NCBI RefSeq assembly: GCF_023101685.1
Contig: NZ_CP082164.1
Location: 9,455,001-9,519,000 of the forward strand
Reading direction: 5' to 3'
Source: Bradyrhizobium sp. 186
GTDB taxonomy: Bacteria; Pseudomonadota; Alphaproteobacteria; Rhizobiales; Xanthobacteraceae
Length of the DNA stretch: 64,000 nucleotides
Below, piece after piece: positions 1 to 12,844 of this stretch (position 1 is the first letter of the stretch; each line of letters starts with the position of its first letter). The notes under the pieces are model-generated. The model had not been told where the DNA came from, searched no databases, and worked only from the letters and a program-made list of their open reading frames with translations. The position numbers were made by a program, and so were the translations under genes.

Positions 1-680
1 AAAGGTACGATGTCACCCAGAACGTATCTTGGGCTCCATCTGTTTGTAGGTGTCCGGTTTCAGGTCTATTTCACTCCCCTCGTCGGGGTGCTTTTCACCT
101 TTCCCTCACGGTACTGGTTCACTATCGGTCGCTGAGGAGTACTTAGGCTTGGAGGGTGGTCCCCCCGCGTTCAGACAGGATTTCACGTGTCCCGCCTTAC
201 TCGTGGATACATCATCGCATTACTCGTACGGGGCTATCACCCTCTAAGGCCCTGCTTTCCTGACAGGTTCCGATTGTCTTTGATGTATCACTGGCCTGGT
301 CCGCGTTCGCTCGCCACTACTAACGGAGTCTCTGTTGATGTCCTTTCCTCCAGGTACTTAGATGTTTCAGTTCCCTGGGTTTGCTTGAAACCTCCTATGT
401 ATTCAGAAGTCTCATACCTCCAATTGATAACCGGAAATCCAAAACCTCTTCGATCGAAATCTAAAGGCCTGGCTTCTTCCATTATCTGGTCGAACCCCAC
501 ACCGATGTCTTTCGACAAAGGTCTTGGAGTTCCGGCTATCGAAGGTGGGTTTCCCCATTCGGAAATCCATGGATCAAAGCTTCTTCGCAGCTCCCCACGG
601 CTTATCGCAGCGTAGCACGTCCTTCATCGCCTCTCAGCGCCAAGGCATCCACCGAACACCCTTAAGGCACTTGATTGCTC
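1..680 (-). rRNA. rrl: 23S ribosomal RNA, 5' portion (partial)
   Basis: Read on the minus strand, this is the start of a large-subunit rRNA. The conserved 5' segment (GTTCGGTGGATGCC) lies near 640-655, and typical domain I sequence continues to the window edge, where the gene runs off. It lies downstream of 16S, tRNA-Ile and tRNA-Ala on the same strand, the normal rrn order. The 5' boundary near 680 is estimated from the conserved helix 1 sequence and could be off by ten or so bases. Open frames here are coincidental. Confidence 0.95.
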
Positions 681-1100
681 TCATTATCAATGTCCACACA
701 CTCGGCAGAATGTTGTCTGCGCAACTGCCATTGAAGGCACGCGTCCTCGATGAACGCGATTGTCGCAGCCGGACATTGATTAGAAAGACCAGCTTGCTTC
801 GTAAGATCGTTCCGATAGCGAGGCGGTCAAGCTTCGCTAAAAGGATCATTTACAACTCGCCCGTCTTCCAAAAGCAACCACGAGGGCTACCTTGAAAGGC
901 GCGCAAGCGCCGAAATGATCCGGAGATAATGAAGTATCGCGCAACAATTGCTGCACGATCCAACTCGGATCGATCTCCTCTTTACGATGTCAGAAATCAC
1001 GCACGTCACTGTCCATCCGGACTAGTGGGTGCGAAGTGATGTTTCGCGGACGATTTAGGTGCAAGACCCAGGTGCAAGCTGCGCCGGCAATCAAGCCATC
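681..1100 (-). other. rRNA internal transcribed spacer (tRNA-Ala to 23S)
   Basis: About 420 bases lie between tRNA-Ala and the 23S 5' end. I see no gene here. The segment belongs to the rrn primary transcript and would carry the 23S 5' processing sequences. Confidence 0.7.
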
Positions 1101-1176
1101 TGGTGGAGCCAGACGGGATCGAACCGACGACCTCATGCTTGCAAAGCACGCGCTCTCCCAGCTGAGCTATGGCCCC
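1101..1176 (-). tRNA. tRNA-Ala (TGC anticodon)
   Basis: The minus strand reads as a 76-nt tRNA. Its acceptor GGGGCCA pairs with TGGCTCC, the anticodon loop holds TGC (CTTTGCAAG), the T-loop is GGTTCGATCCC, and the CCA tail is encoded. It sits in the 16S-23S spacer downstream of tRNA-Ile, the standard alphaproteobacterial arrangement. Confidence 0.97.
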
Positions 1177-1209
1177 GTAACCAGAAGACGAATGCTTGCT
1201 CGATGAAAG

Positions 1210-1286
1210 TGGTGGGCCTGGGAAGACTTGAACTTCCGACCTCACGCTTATCAAGCGCGCGCTCTAACCAACTGAGCTACAAGCCC
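1210..1286 (-). tRNA. tRNA-Ile (GAT anticodon)
   Basis: The minus strand reads as a 77-nt tRNA. Its acceptor GGGCTTG pairs with CAGGCCC, the anticodon context is CTTGATAAG (GAT), and CCA is encoded. It is the first tRNA after 16S in the rrn spacer. Confidence 0.97.
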
Positions 1287-1505
1287 CTAACGCATATCCT
1301 CGAAGGACAGGGTCTTGCTCGCGTGCGGCATAGGGCGACTAGCGCCGAATGCAATCGCACAGCGCAGCCCTGGCGCGTGTTCGTCCGCGAAGAAAGAGAA
1401 ACGTAGACGGCGAAATCCCGCCAATGGAGCTCAACGATCTGGCGATCGATGGCCCCTGATGTTTCTAAAACGATCCGATAGTGAGCGTGAGCTCGCTGAA
1501 GGATC

Positions 1506-3002
<1,497 letters not shown>

Positions 3003-3415
3003 GACTTGAACTTTGAACCGGCTGATCACAACGTTTGACGAGGTCCCACCATTTTTCGTCGACCGAAGTCGACGAGCTGCCTGCGATTCACATCGCTGGC
3101 AACGATGGTGTAACCTTAAAACGTGTACCGCCGAAGTCTTTCGTCCACTCTCAGAACTCAAAAGCCGAAGCCCTCAAGTATTCCGAGAGGCGCAAGGACT
3201 CCGCCGTCCACGTTTCTCTTTCTTCATCTTCACTTGTCAAACAGCCCGGGACCAGGAGGCCCCAACCTTCCGAAGTGGAAGGGTTCCGACACCCTTACCG
3301 ACGATGAATGAACTCCAATCGACTTACGTCGACTGTTGTGTCACTCAACAAAGTGAGGAGCATCAGTGGCGCGTTCGCTCGCCTTGGTCAGTGACCCGGC
3401 GGCGCCGCGCTCAGT
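3003..3415 (-). other. rRNA leader region
   Basis: About 410 bases separate the proposed rrn start point from mature 16S. No convincing protein gene is present. The region is expected to hold antitermination and 16S processing signals. A boxA-like TGCTCCTCACTTTGTTG occurs on the minus strand near 3345-3365, but it is only a loose match. Confidence 0.5.
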
Positions 3416-3421
3416 GGTCGG

Positions 3422-3451
3422 GTTATAGGCCCCCCCGCTCCGGGTTGTCAA
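3422..3451 (-). promoter_or_regulatory. rrn promoter (TTGACA-N18-TATAAC)
   Basis: On the minus strand a perfect -35 hexamer TTGACA (3446-3451) is followed after 18 bases by TATAAC (3422-3427). This is a strong housekeeping-sigma promoter placed about 420 bases before 16S. A second TTGACA copy (3459-3464) lies just upstream without an obvious -10 of its own. The 18-base G+C-rich spacer is compatible with a growth-rate-controlled rRNA promoter, although that control is inferred. Confidence 0.75.
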
Positions 3452-3873
3452 CGGCCATTGTCAACAAATCGTCGCACGCCGGATTATCGAGGAAATACCC
3501 GTGTTTCCAGACGGTTAGAGAGGCGGGGAGCGGACAGGCCCAACCCGCGCCGTGAAAAAACTCAAAAAAAGTTCGGGCCCGAGGGGGCTTCGGAGGCGCC
3601 CCCAGAGGCAACTCCAGAGCCGGCTTGCGGCGCCATCGAGGGAGGGCACCGGCGCCCGCCCGTTCAGGAAACTTTTTCCATATTAAGCGCCGTACTTGAG
3701 CCACATTCCCCCGGCGTTCTGATACAGACAAGCTTGAATCGCGGGGATGCCAGTGGGGGCTGCCGCGGTTTTCATAGGGTCCGAGGAAGGCGACCTTAGC
3801 GAAGCGGCCTTCTTCAGACATTCGAGAGACATCGAGAGACCTTCACCTGCCTAGCTGTTCGTAATTTCGGCCG

Positions 3874-3892
3874 AGCCCCGTCGGGGCTTTCT
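3874..3892 (+). terminator. Hairpin with short T-run upstream of the M23 gene
   Basis: AGCCCCG-T-CGGGGCT is followed by TTCT on the plus strand. It resembles a small intrinsic terminator. It lies between the divergent rrn promoter and the M23 peptidase gene, so it could attenuate leftover plus-strand transcription. No known gene ends just before it. Confidence 0.45.
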
Positions 3893-4003
3893 GAGCACGA
3901 ACGCCTGCGCGGCTTGCGTTTTCCCACGATCCCCCCTTGAAGAGGGCGACCAGGGCAAAGCGCGAAAGAAGGCTTTTTGGGTCGTTGAATTGGGGGACTT
4001 GGA

Positions 4004-6064
4004 TTGAACCACAGGACGTCACGCGGCGGTTATGGGCGTGAGACCGGGATCATCGATCTCGGTCACGAGCCGCCGCTGTCCGTCGATGGTTCTGAAGCCG
4101 CCGTCATCGATCGCCGTCGCGTCTCGGTACAATGGTTCAGCGGTACAATTCTGACCGGACTCTGCGGCGCAGCCCTGATCGGCGGCGCCGTTTTCGCATC
4201 TCTCGACGGTGAGATGACCTTCGCCAAGGTGCCGGAGCGGGTCGAAGGCGCACTGCGCGGCGCATTCGGCGCGGCCGATCGCGCCGCGACGCTGCACAAG
4301 AGCGACCGCCTGCCGCCACCGAGTGAATCCACCGCCTCGCGCAACATCGTGCGCGTCTCCACCGTCGCCCGCGTCGGCAGCCGCGACGTGATGCGGGTAC
4401 GCCCCTTCATCCGGATCGCCGGCAATCTGTCGATGACGACGAGCGATTTGTCGGCGAAGATTCCGCCGTTCAACGCCCAGCGCATGCTCACCGACGTCGG
4501 CTCCGATCCCAAGACCGCAGCCGACGATCCGAACAATCCCGAAGCCGTCGAGCCCGACGCCGAGGTCTCCTTCGTCACCAAGGACCTGTCGCCGGTGCTG
4601 CCGAAGGCCAAGATTTCCGCAGTGGTGGCGCTCGACGACATCCTGATGCGGGTGCGCGACGCCGCCAATTGGCGCGGCAATGGCGGGGTACGCTACGCCT
4701 CGCTCGCCAATGCTGCCGCCGACGTCTCCGGCGCGACCGGATCGTCCGACATCAAGATGGCCTACGCCACCGAAGTGTCGCCGTCCGACCCCTATGCCGG
4801 CTTCGAGACGCGCGTGGTGCCGGAAAACGTCACGCTGCTGCCCAAGACCAAGGAGCAGATCACCGGCGGCAATCCCAATGGCGAGCGTGTCCATGTCGTC
4901 AAGAAGGGCGACAGCGTCACCTCCGTGCTGCGCGATCTCGGCGCCACGCCGGAGGAGATCAAGGCGATCGCCGCGACGCTCGGACCCCGTGGCCGCGACG
5001 GCGGCTTGAAGGACGGCGAGAAGCTCCGCATCCTGATGGCGCCCGCAAGCCCCGGCGCCCGGCTGCAGCCCTACCGCGTCGTCGTCGCCAACGAAACGAT
5101 GGTCGAGGCGATCGCGGCGCTGTCCGATCTCGGCAAATACGTCGCGGTCGACGTCTCCAGCATGAACACCGTCACTGATGCCGTGGCCAACGCCAACAGC
5201 GACGACGACGATGACGACGGCACCGGCGTGCGGCTCTACCAGAGCATTTACGAGACCGCGATGCGCAACAAGGTGCCGATGCCGGTCATCGACGACATGA
5301 TCAAGATCTACTCCTACGACGTCGACTTCCAGCGCAAGGTGCAGCCGGGCGATTCCTTCGACGTCTTCTACGCCGGTGAAGACGAAGGCGTGACGGCGAC
5401 CGAAAAGAACGACGTGCTGTTCGCTTCGCTCACGGTCGGCGGCGAGACCAAAAAATATTATCGCTACCAGAGCCCCGACGATGGCGTGGTCGACTACTAC
5501 GACGAGACCGGCAAGAGCGCGAAGAAGTTCCTGGTCCGCAAGCCCGTCAACAGCGCCATCATGCGCTCGGGCTTCGGCGGCCGCCGACATCCGATCCTCG
5601 GCTATGTGAAGATGCACACCGGCGTCGACTGGGCGACCGCCTACGGCACGCCGATCTTCGCCGCCGGCAACGGCGCGATTGAGAAGGCCCAGCTCGAAGG
5701 CGGTTACGGCAAATACATCCGCATCAAGCACAATAACGGGTATGAGACCGCCTACGGCCATTTGTCGGCCTTCGCCAAGGGCATGGAGGCCGGCAAGAAG
5801 GTGCGGCAGGGACAGGTCATCGGCTTCGTCGGCTCGACCGGCCAGTCGACAGGGCCTCACGTGCACTACGAAATCCTGGTCAACGGCCGCTTCGTCGATC
5901 CGATGCGCGTAAAACTGCCGCGCGGCCGTTCGCTGGAAGGCCCGATGCTGGCAGGCTTCGAGAAGGAGCGCGACCGGCTCGACGGCATGATGAGCGGCCG
6001 CGGCGGCGCCATCGCCCGGATGTCGGACGCCACCGGCGGGCCGCTCCAGGTCACCAACCGATAA
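4004..6064 (+). CDS. LysM/M23 family metallopeptidase
   Basis: A 686-residue envelope protein predicted to cut peptidoglycan cross-links or to activate amidases. One transmembrane segment lies near residues 44-67 with a basic N-terminus, so the bulk should be periplasmic. A LysM-like segment (VKKGDSVTSVLRDLG) lies near 300-345, and the M23 domain spans about 525-640. Zinc ligands are visible as H538 and D542 (HTGVD) and H619/H621 (HVHYE). The start is TTG with a GGGGG ribosome site about 8 bases upstream; there is no nearby in-frame ATG upstream of the membrane segment. It stands alone between the rrn promoter region and the SPW gene. An acidic run of aspartates (about residues 405-410) separates the two halves. 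Function is assigned by family; the physiological substrate is unknown. Confidence 0.9.
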   Translation: MNHRTSRGGYGRETGIIDLGHEPPLSVDGSEAAVIDRRRVSVQWFSGTILTGLCGAALIGGAVFASLDGEMTFAKVPERVEGALRGAFGAADRAATLHKSDRLPPPSESTASRNIVRVSTVARVGSRDVMRVRPFIRIAGNLSMTTSDLSAKIPPFNAQRMLTDVGSDPKTAADDPNNPEAVEPDAEVSFVTKDLSPVLPKAKISAVVALDDILMRVRDAANWRGNGGVRYASLANAAADVSGATGSSDIKMAYATEVSPSDPYAGFETRVVPENVTLLPKTKEQITGGNPNGERVHVVKKGDSVTSVLRDLGATPEEIKAIAATLGPRGRDGGLKDGEKLRILMAPASPGARLQPYRVVVANETMVEAIAALSDLGKYVAVDVSSMNTVTDAVANANSDDDDDDGTGVRLYQSIYETAMRNKVPMPVIDDMIKIYSYDVDFQRKVQPGDSFDVFYAGEDEGVTATEKNDVLFASLTVGGETKKYYRYQSPDDGVVDYYDETGKSAKKFLVRKPVNSAIMRSGFGGRRHPILGYVKMHTGVDWATAYGTPIFAAGNGAIEKAQLEGGYGKYIRIKHNNGYETAYGHLSAFAKGMEAGKKVRQGQVIGFVGSTGQSTGPHVHYEILVNGRFVDPMRVKLPRGRSLEGPMLAGFEKERDRLDGMMSGRGGAIARMSDATGGPLQVTNR

Positions 6065-6142
6065 CGGCTGACCAGAGCCCGATCGGCGCGGTTTTCGGGC
6101 CATATCAGGCGCTCAGACCCCTGCCCTTCAGTAGATTTCGCT

Positions 6143-6168
6143 GGAACTCATAGGCCCGCAGCTCCGTT
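6143..6168 (+). promoter_or_regulatory. EcfG-type general stress promoter (GGAAC-N17-CGTT)
   Basis: GGAAC (6143-6147) and CGTT (6165-6168) are separated by 17 bases, an exact match to the alphaproteobacterial EcfG/RpoE2 promoter. It lies about 45 bases before the SPW gene start codon. Roughly one such match would be expected by chance across both strands of a window this size; the position before a stress-type small membrane gene raises confidence. Confidence 0.75.
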
Positions 6169-6215
6169 GATTCGCCGTGGGGGGCCGATTTGCATGGGGG
6201 CTTAAGGAGGATGTC

Positions 6216-6578
6216 ATGGAGAATTGGACGAACGCAAAATTGTGCGACGTCGCAAATCTGCTCCTCGGCGCGTTCCTGTTCTTCTCGCCCTGGATGTTCG
6301 GTTTCGACGCAGGAGCGGCCTCCCAGAACGCATACATCGCAGGTATCGCGATTGCGGTGCTGGCCATCGCAGCGCTCGCGGCCTTCGCCGTGTGGGAGGA
6401 ATGGCTAAACCTGATCGTGGGCCTGTGGACGCTGGTTGCGCCTTGGGTGCTCGGGTTCCAGGGCGCCAAGACGGCAATGACGATCCACGTGGTGGTCGGC
6501 ATAGCGGTCGCCGTCCTCGCCGCCATCGAACTCTGGATCATGTCCCAGAACCCACCCCGGCTCACCACAGGCCGTTAG
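6216..6578 (+). CDS. SPW repeat membrane protein
   Basis: A 120-residue integral membrane protein with four hydrophobic segments in two repeats. Each repeat carries the diagnostic motif: SPWMFGF near residue 24 and APWVLGF near residue 73. The ATG at 6216 was chosen because AAGGAGG ends 5 bases before it; an upstream in-frame GTG lacks this. SPW-repeat proteins have no known biochemical function. An EcfG-type promoter just upstream suggests induction in the general stress response. The next small gene lies 61 bases downstream in the same direction and may be co-transcribed. Confidence 0.88.
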   Translation: MENWTNAKLCDVANLLLGAFLFFSPWMFGFDAGAASQNAYIAGIAIAVLAIAALAAFAVWEEWLNLIVGLWTLVAPWVLGFQGAKTAMTIHVVVGIAVAVLAAIELWIMSQNPPRLTTGR

Positions 6579-6639
6579 AACCGGAGGCCAACCCGTCCGC
6601 CCAGCGCGGGCGGGCCGCCGGCAAGCACAGGGGAGTGTC

Positions 6640-6894
6640 ATGAGACGCCTCTCACGCGACGACGTCACCAAGGCCATCCCCGGGGTTGACGATGTCACCA
6701 TCGCGGAGGTCATTGGAACCGGCGCGACTGTCGACGAACTCGCCGAAGCCCAGGCATGGCTCGCCAACGACGAGCCCATGATTAACGATCTGAGGCCACT
6801 GGCGCAGGGCCGGGTGCGCGAGATCGTGGACATTCTGTCCGAGTTCGAGAAGGACGGTGACGAGGACGCGAGCCCCGCTCCCAACCCTAGCTAG
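6640..6894 (+). CDS. Small hypothetical acidic protein
   Basis: An 84-residue soluble protein, basic at the very N-terminus and acidic at the C-terminus, with no membrane segment or motif I recognise. The start ATG has GGGGAG 6 bases upstream. It follows the SPW gene and may share its stress promoter. The C-terminal tail (DGDEDASPAPNPS) is low complexity. Its TAG stop lies inside the 6-bp target duplication of the adjacent insertion sequence, so the reading frame survives the insertion unchanged. Confidence 0.7.
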   Translation: MRRLSRDDVTKAIPGVDDVTIAEVIGTGATVDELAEAQAWLANDEPMINDLRPLAQGRVREIVDILSEFEKDGDEDASPAPNPS

Positions 6895-6895
6895 C
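6890..6895. repeat. Left target site duplication of the IS (GCTAGC)
   Basis: GCTAGC directly before the left inverted repeat is repeated exactly at 8832-8837 after the right inverted repeat. Six bases fits the IS1634 family. Confidence 0.8.
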
Positions 6896-8831
6896 CCGAA
6901 CTTCCCCTCGGGATTTTTGTTAGAGCGTTGAGAGGATTTGAGAAGTTTGGATCGGGCTGATTTTGTAGGCATGTAAATGATGATTTTTGGCTTGCGAATG
7001 GCAGGTTTCCGTGATTCGATTCCGGCATGTTCGTCGCCCGCATTCCCAACCGCAACTCACCGCCCGCGATCCTGTTGCGCGAGAGCTATCGCGAGGGCGA
7101 CAAGATCAAGTCGCGCACGCTGGCCAACCTGTCGCATTGGCCGGATGAGAAGATCGATGCGCTGCGCCGCGTCCTGAAAGGCGAGGAGCTGGTCTCGCCG
7201 GCCGAGCAACTGCGGATCGAGCGCTCGCTGCCGCACGGCCACGTGGCCGCGGTGCTCGGCATGGCGCGCCAGCTCGGACTGCATCGCCTTGTCCCGGACA
7301 AGCCCAGACGGTTGGCCAGGCTGGCTTTGGCCTTGATCGTGGCACGGGTGATCGAACCGGCCGCCAAGCTGGCCACGGCGCGCCAGCTCAGCGAGGCGAC
7401 GGCGGCGCATTCGCTGGGCGAACTGCTCGATCTCAGCGCCGTCGACGAGGACGAGCTTTACGAAGCGCTCGACCTGCTCGGCACGGCCCAACCGGGGATC
7501 GAGGCGACGCTCGCCAAGCGCCATCTGCATGACGGCTCGCTGGTGCTCTACGATCTCACCTCCAGCTATCTGGAGGGGCGACATTGCGAATTGGCGCGGC
7601 ATGGTTACAGCCGCGACGGTCGTTCCGACAAGCTGCAGATCGTGTTCGGCTTGCTGTGCGCCGCCGACGGCTGCCCGGTGGCGGTGGAGGTGTTCGAAGG
7701 TAACACCGCCGACCCGAGCACGCTGGCCGCGCAAGTCGACAAACTGAAGGCCCGCTTCAAGCTGTCGCGTGTGGTACTGGTCGGCGATCGCGGCATGATC
7801 ACCAGCGCCCGTATCGAAGCCGATCTGATGCCGGCCGGGCTCGATTGGATCACCGCTCTGCGGGCGCCGGCGATCCGCAAGCTCGCCGAGGACGGCGGCC
7901 CGCTGCAATTGTCGCTGTTCGACGATCGCGATATGGCCGAGATCACGTCCCCCGACTTCCCCGGCGAGCGCCTGATCGTGTGCCGCAACCCGGATCTGGC
8001 CGACGAGCGTCGGCGCAAGCGCGGCGAGTTGCTGGCGGCGACCGAGAAGGATCTCGCCCGCGTCAAGGCCGCCGTGCAGCGTCAGCGCAACCCCTTGCGC
8101 GGCGAGGATGAGATCGGTCTGAAGGTCGGCGCCGTGCTGGGCAAGCGTAAGATGGCCAAGCACTTCCACCTCGCCATCACCGACACTTCGTTCGACTTCA
8201 GTCGGATCGAGGATGCCATCGCCAACGAAGCGTCGCTCGACGGCTTCTATGTGCTACGGACCAACGTGCCGGCCGAGAACCTCGACACCGCCGCCACGGT
8301 GCGTGCCTACAAGAGCCTGGCCCAGGTCGAACGCGCCTTCCGCACCATCAAGACCGTCGAACTGGAGGTGCGCCCGATCCACCATCGCCTCGCTGGCCGC
8401 GTGCGCGCCCACGTCTTCCTCTGCATGCTCGCTTATTACATCGTCTGGCACATGCGCCGCGCGCTGGCCCCGATCCTGTTCGACGATCACGACCGCGAGG
8501 CCGCCGACGCCGCGCGCGTCTCGCCCGTCGCCAAGGCCAGAGTCTCGGCCGCGGCCAGAACCAAGGCTAATCGCAAGCACACCCACGATGGCCGGCCCGT
8601 GCACAGCTTTCGAACGCTGTTGCAGGATCTCGCCACGCTCACACGCAACATCGTTCGCATCGGTCAGGACGCCCCGGCCGCTATGCTCACAAGTCCAACC
8701 CCACTACAACAAGACGTCTTCAATCGGCTCGGCATTCCTATCGCCCCATAATGTAGGCAGACGCGCCGTCACGCCCGCTGGAATTACACGCCAGCTCAAA
8801 TGCTTACGTCGCTACTCAAGGGGAAGTTCGG
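6896..8831. mobile_element. IS1634-family insertion sequence, complete
   Basis: A 1936-bp element bounded by inverted repeats CCGAACTTCCCCT (6896-6908) and its complement (8819-8831), with one full-length transposase gene. A 6-bp direct repeat GCTAGC flanks both ends. The element landed between the small hypothetical gene and the terminator of clpB and interrupts no coding sequence. Identical ends and an intact frame suggest a recent, probably still mobile, copy. Confidence 0.85.
7027..8751 (+). CDS. IS1634 family transposase
   Basis: A 574-residue DDE transposase of the IS4 superfamily, IS1634 type. Likely catalytic residues are D176 (LVLYDLTSSY), D254 (VLVGDRGMI) and E435 (QVERAFRTIK, followed by the conserved VRPIHHR and HVFLCMLAYYIVW segments). 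The frame is uninterrupted. The start ATG at 7027 has no good ribosome site, which is usual for transposases. The C-terminus is Arg/Lys rich. It lies inside the inverted repeats described for the element. Confidence 0.92.
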   Translation: MFVARIPNRNSPPAILLRESYREGDKIKSRTLANLSHWPDEKIDALRRVLKGEELVSPAEQLRIERSLPHGHVAAVLGMARQLGLHRLVPDKPRRLARLALALIVARVIEPAAKLATARQLSEATAAHSLGELLDLSAVDEDELYEALDLLGTAQPGIEATLAKRHLHDGSLVLYDLTSSYLEGRHCELARHGYSRDGRSDKLQIVFGLLCAADGCPVAVEVFEGNTADPSTLAAQVDKLKARFKLSRVVLVGDRGMITSARIEADLMPAGLDWITALRAPAIRKLAEDGGPLQLSLFDDRDMAEITSPDFPGERLIVCRNPDLADERRRKRGELLAATEKDLARVKAAVQRQRNPLRGEDEIGLKVGAVLGKRKMAKHFHLAITDTSFDFSRIEDAIANEASLDGFYVLRTNVPAENLDTAATVRAYKSLAQVERAFRTIKTVELEVRPIHHRLAGRVRAHVFLCMLAYYIVWHMRRALAPILFDDHDREAADAARVSPVAKARVSAAARTKANRKHTHDGRPVHSFRTLLQDLATLTRNIVRIGQDAPAAMLTSPTPLQQDVFNRLGIPIAP

Positions 8832-8837
8832 GCTAGC
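8832..8837. repeat. Right target site duplication of the IS (GCTAGC)
   Basis: Exact copy of the 6 bases at 6890-6895, immediately outside the right inverted repeat. Confidence 0.8.
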
Positions 8838-8855
8838 CGTGCGCAGAATCAGTTC

Positions 8856-8881
8856 CGCCCCGGAGGGTCCCCTCCGGGGCG
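8856..8881 (-). terminator. Terminator-like hairpin after clpB
   Basis: An 11-bp perfect stem (CGCCCCGGAGG / CCTCCGGGGCG) with a 4-base loop lies 30 bases past the clpB stop. There is no strong U-tract, so it may act as a 3' stabiliser or a weak terminator. Confidence 0.6.
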
Positions 8882-8910
8882 GCGATTTGTCGTCGATTGC
8901 TGGCTGGAGA

Positions 8911-11562
<2,652 letters not shown>

Positions 11563-11643
11563 GTCTTTTTCTTTCCCTCGGCCTGCCCCTGGAGCCCCTA
11601 AGGCACTCCAAATGGCATCTTCATTGGGTTTCCGCTGGCCGCA

Positions 11644-11657
11644 TTGAGGTTTCTCAA
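11644..11657 (-). promoter_or_regulatory. Short inverted repeat upstream of clpB
   Basis: TTGAG-GTTT-CTCAA lies about 80 bases before the clpB start, in the promoter region. It could be an operator half-site pair, or part of a promoter, but no named factor can be assigned. Confidence 0.3.
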
Positions 11658-11818
11658 CCGGCAGCAGACGTTAGCAGCCGGTGCTGGCACCGGCCTGACG
11701 CAGATGTGGGAAGCGGGCCCTCGGTCCGGAAGAGGCGACTTCACAATTTCGTGCGCAGCAAATTCGTAGGCTCAACGGCCTGCTTGGCGTCGGCTGGTCG
11801 AATCCCTTAAGTAGCGCT

Positions 11819-12622
11819 ATGACATCGAGTGCAATGACAGCCAGCCAGACCGCCGAGATCACTGGCCTTTACCGCTATCCCGTCAAGGGCCTGACGCCGG
11901 AGCCGCTGCCCCGCGTCGCCTTGCGGGTCGGCCAGATCCTGCCGGCCGACCGCCGCTACGCCATCGAGAACGGCCCAAGCGGGTTCGACCCGGAGGCGCC
12001 GGAATGGAAGCCCAAGTCGCAGTTCTTGATGCTGATGCGCAATGAGCGGCTAGCCTCGCTCGACAGCCGGTTCGAGGACGCGACCAACCTGCTGACCATC
12101 CGCAGGGACGGCCAGGTCGTCGCCAGCGGCGATCTCGAGACCGCTGCCGGGCGCGCCGCCATTGAGGGCTACTTCGCCGAGAATTTTCAGCCGGAGCTGA
12201 AGGGAGCGCCAAAGCTGCTCTCCGGCCGCGACCACAGCTTTTCCGACGTCGCCCGCAAGGTCGTCTCGATCATCAATCTCGGCAGCGTCCGCGCGATCGA
12301 GACCATGCTCGGCGGGGCCGCGGTGCACCCCCTGCGCTTCCGCGCCAATCTCTATGTCCAGGGCTGGCCGGCCTGGTCCGAACTCGACCTCGTCGACCAG
12401 ACGCTGGCGATCGGGACAGCGCGGCTGAAAGTGGTCAAGCGCATCGTTCGCTGCGCGGCCGTCAACGTCGATCCCGAGACCGCGAAGCGCGATCTCGAAA
12501 TCCCGCCCACGCTCTCGCGCGGCCTCGGCCACATGGACTGCGGCATCTATGCCGAGGTGATCGCCGACGGCGAGATCGGCGTGGGTGATACCATTGCGGT
12601 GGAACAGCCGAGATTGGTGTGA
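11819..12622 (+). CDS. MOSC domain-containing protein
   Basis: A 267-residue protein with an N-terminal beta-barrel segment (LYRYPVKGLTPEP) and a C-terminal MOSC domain including the conserved cysteine in VVKRIVRCAAVNVDP near residue 215. MOSC domains bind or carry sulfur near molybdenum cofactors (MOCS C-terminus, YcbX, mARC). The likely role is sulfur transfer or Mo-cofactor-dependent reduction. A second ATG five codons in (11834) is an equally possible start; neither has a strong ribosome site. Confidence 0.85.
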   Translation: MTSSAMTASQTAEITGLYRYPVKGLTPEPLPRVALRVGQILPADRRYAIENGPSGFDPEAPEWKPKSQFLMLMRNERLASLDSRFEDATNLLTIRRDGQVVASGDLETAAGRAAIEGYFAENFQPELKGAPKLLSGRDHSFSDVARKVVSIINLGSVRAIETMLGGAAVHPLRFRANLYVQGWPAWSELDLVDQTLAIGTARLKVVKRIVRCAAVNVDPETAKRDLEIPPTLSRGLGHMDCGIYAEVIADGEIGVGDTIAVEQPRLV

Positions 12623-12640
12623 GCCGTCGTGCCTACTCTC

Positions 12641-12794
12641 GTCGTCCCGGACAAGCGCGGCCTAAGCGCGCGCCGATCCGGGACCCATATCCACAGGGAG
12701 TGGTTTGGCGAAGACTCGTGGTTACCAGGTCGCGCGACAACGCGAGCCTGTGGCTATGGGTCCCGGATCTGCGCTGACGCTTGTCCGGGACGAC
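12641..12794. repeat. Long intergenic palindromic repeat, family A copy 1
   Basis: A large imperfect inverted repeat. The outer arms are GTCGTCCCGGACAAGCG and its complement CGCTTGTCCGGGACGAC; the inner arms are GATCCGGGACCCATA and TATGGGTCCCGGATC, with CCACAGG/CCTGTGG further in. A second copy with the same nested architecture is at 33742-33930. Confidence 0.8.
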
Positions 12795-12844
12795 AATCTT
12801 ATTTGATGCGATGGCACCCTTCGTTGGGCAACCCCGCGGTCGAC

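Noticed and set aside
4019..6103. Long minus-strand frame of 694 codons opposite the M23 gene
   Set aside because: It is the mirror of a clear LysM/M23 gene in G+C-rich DNA. The translation is His/Asp/Gly/Ala/Arg-rich without any recognisable domain.
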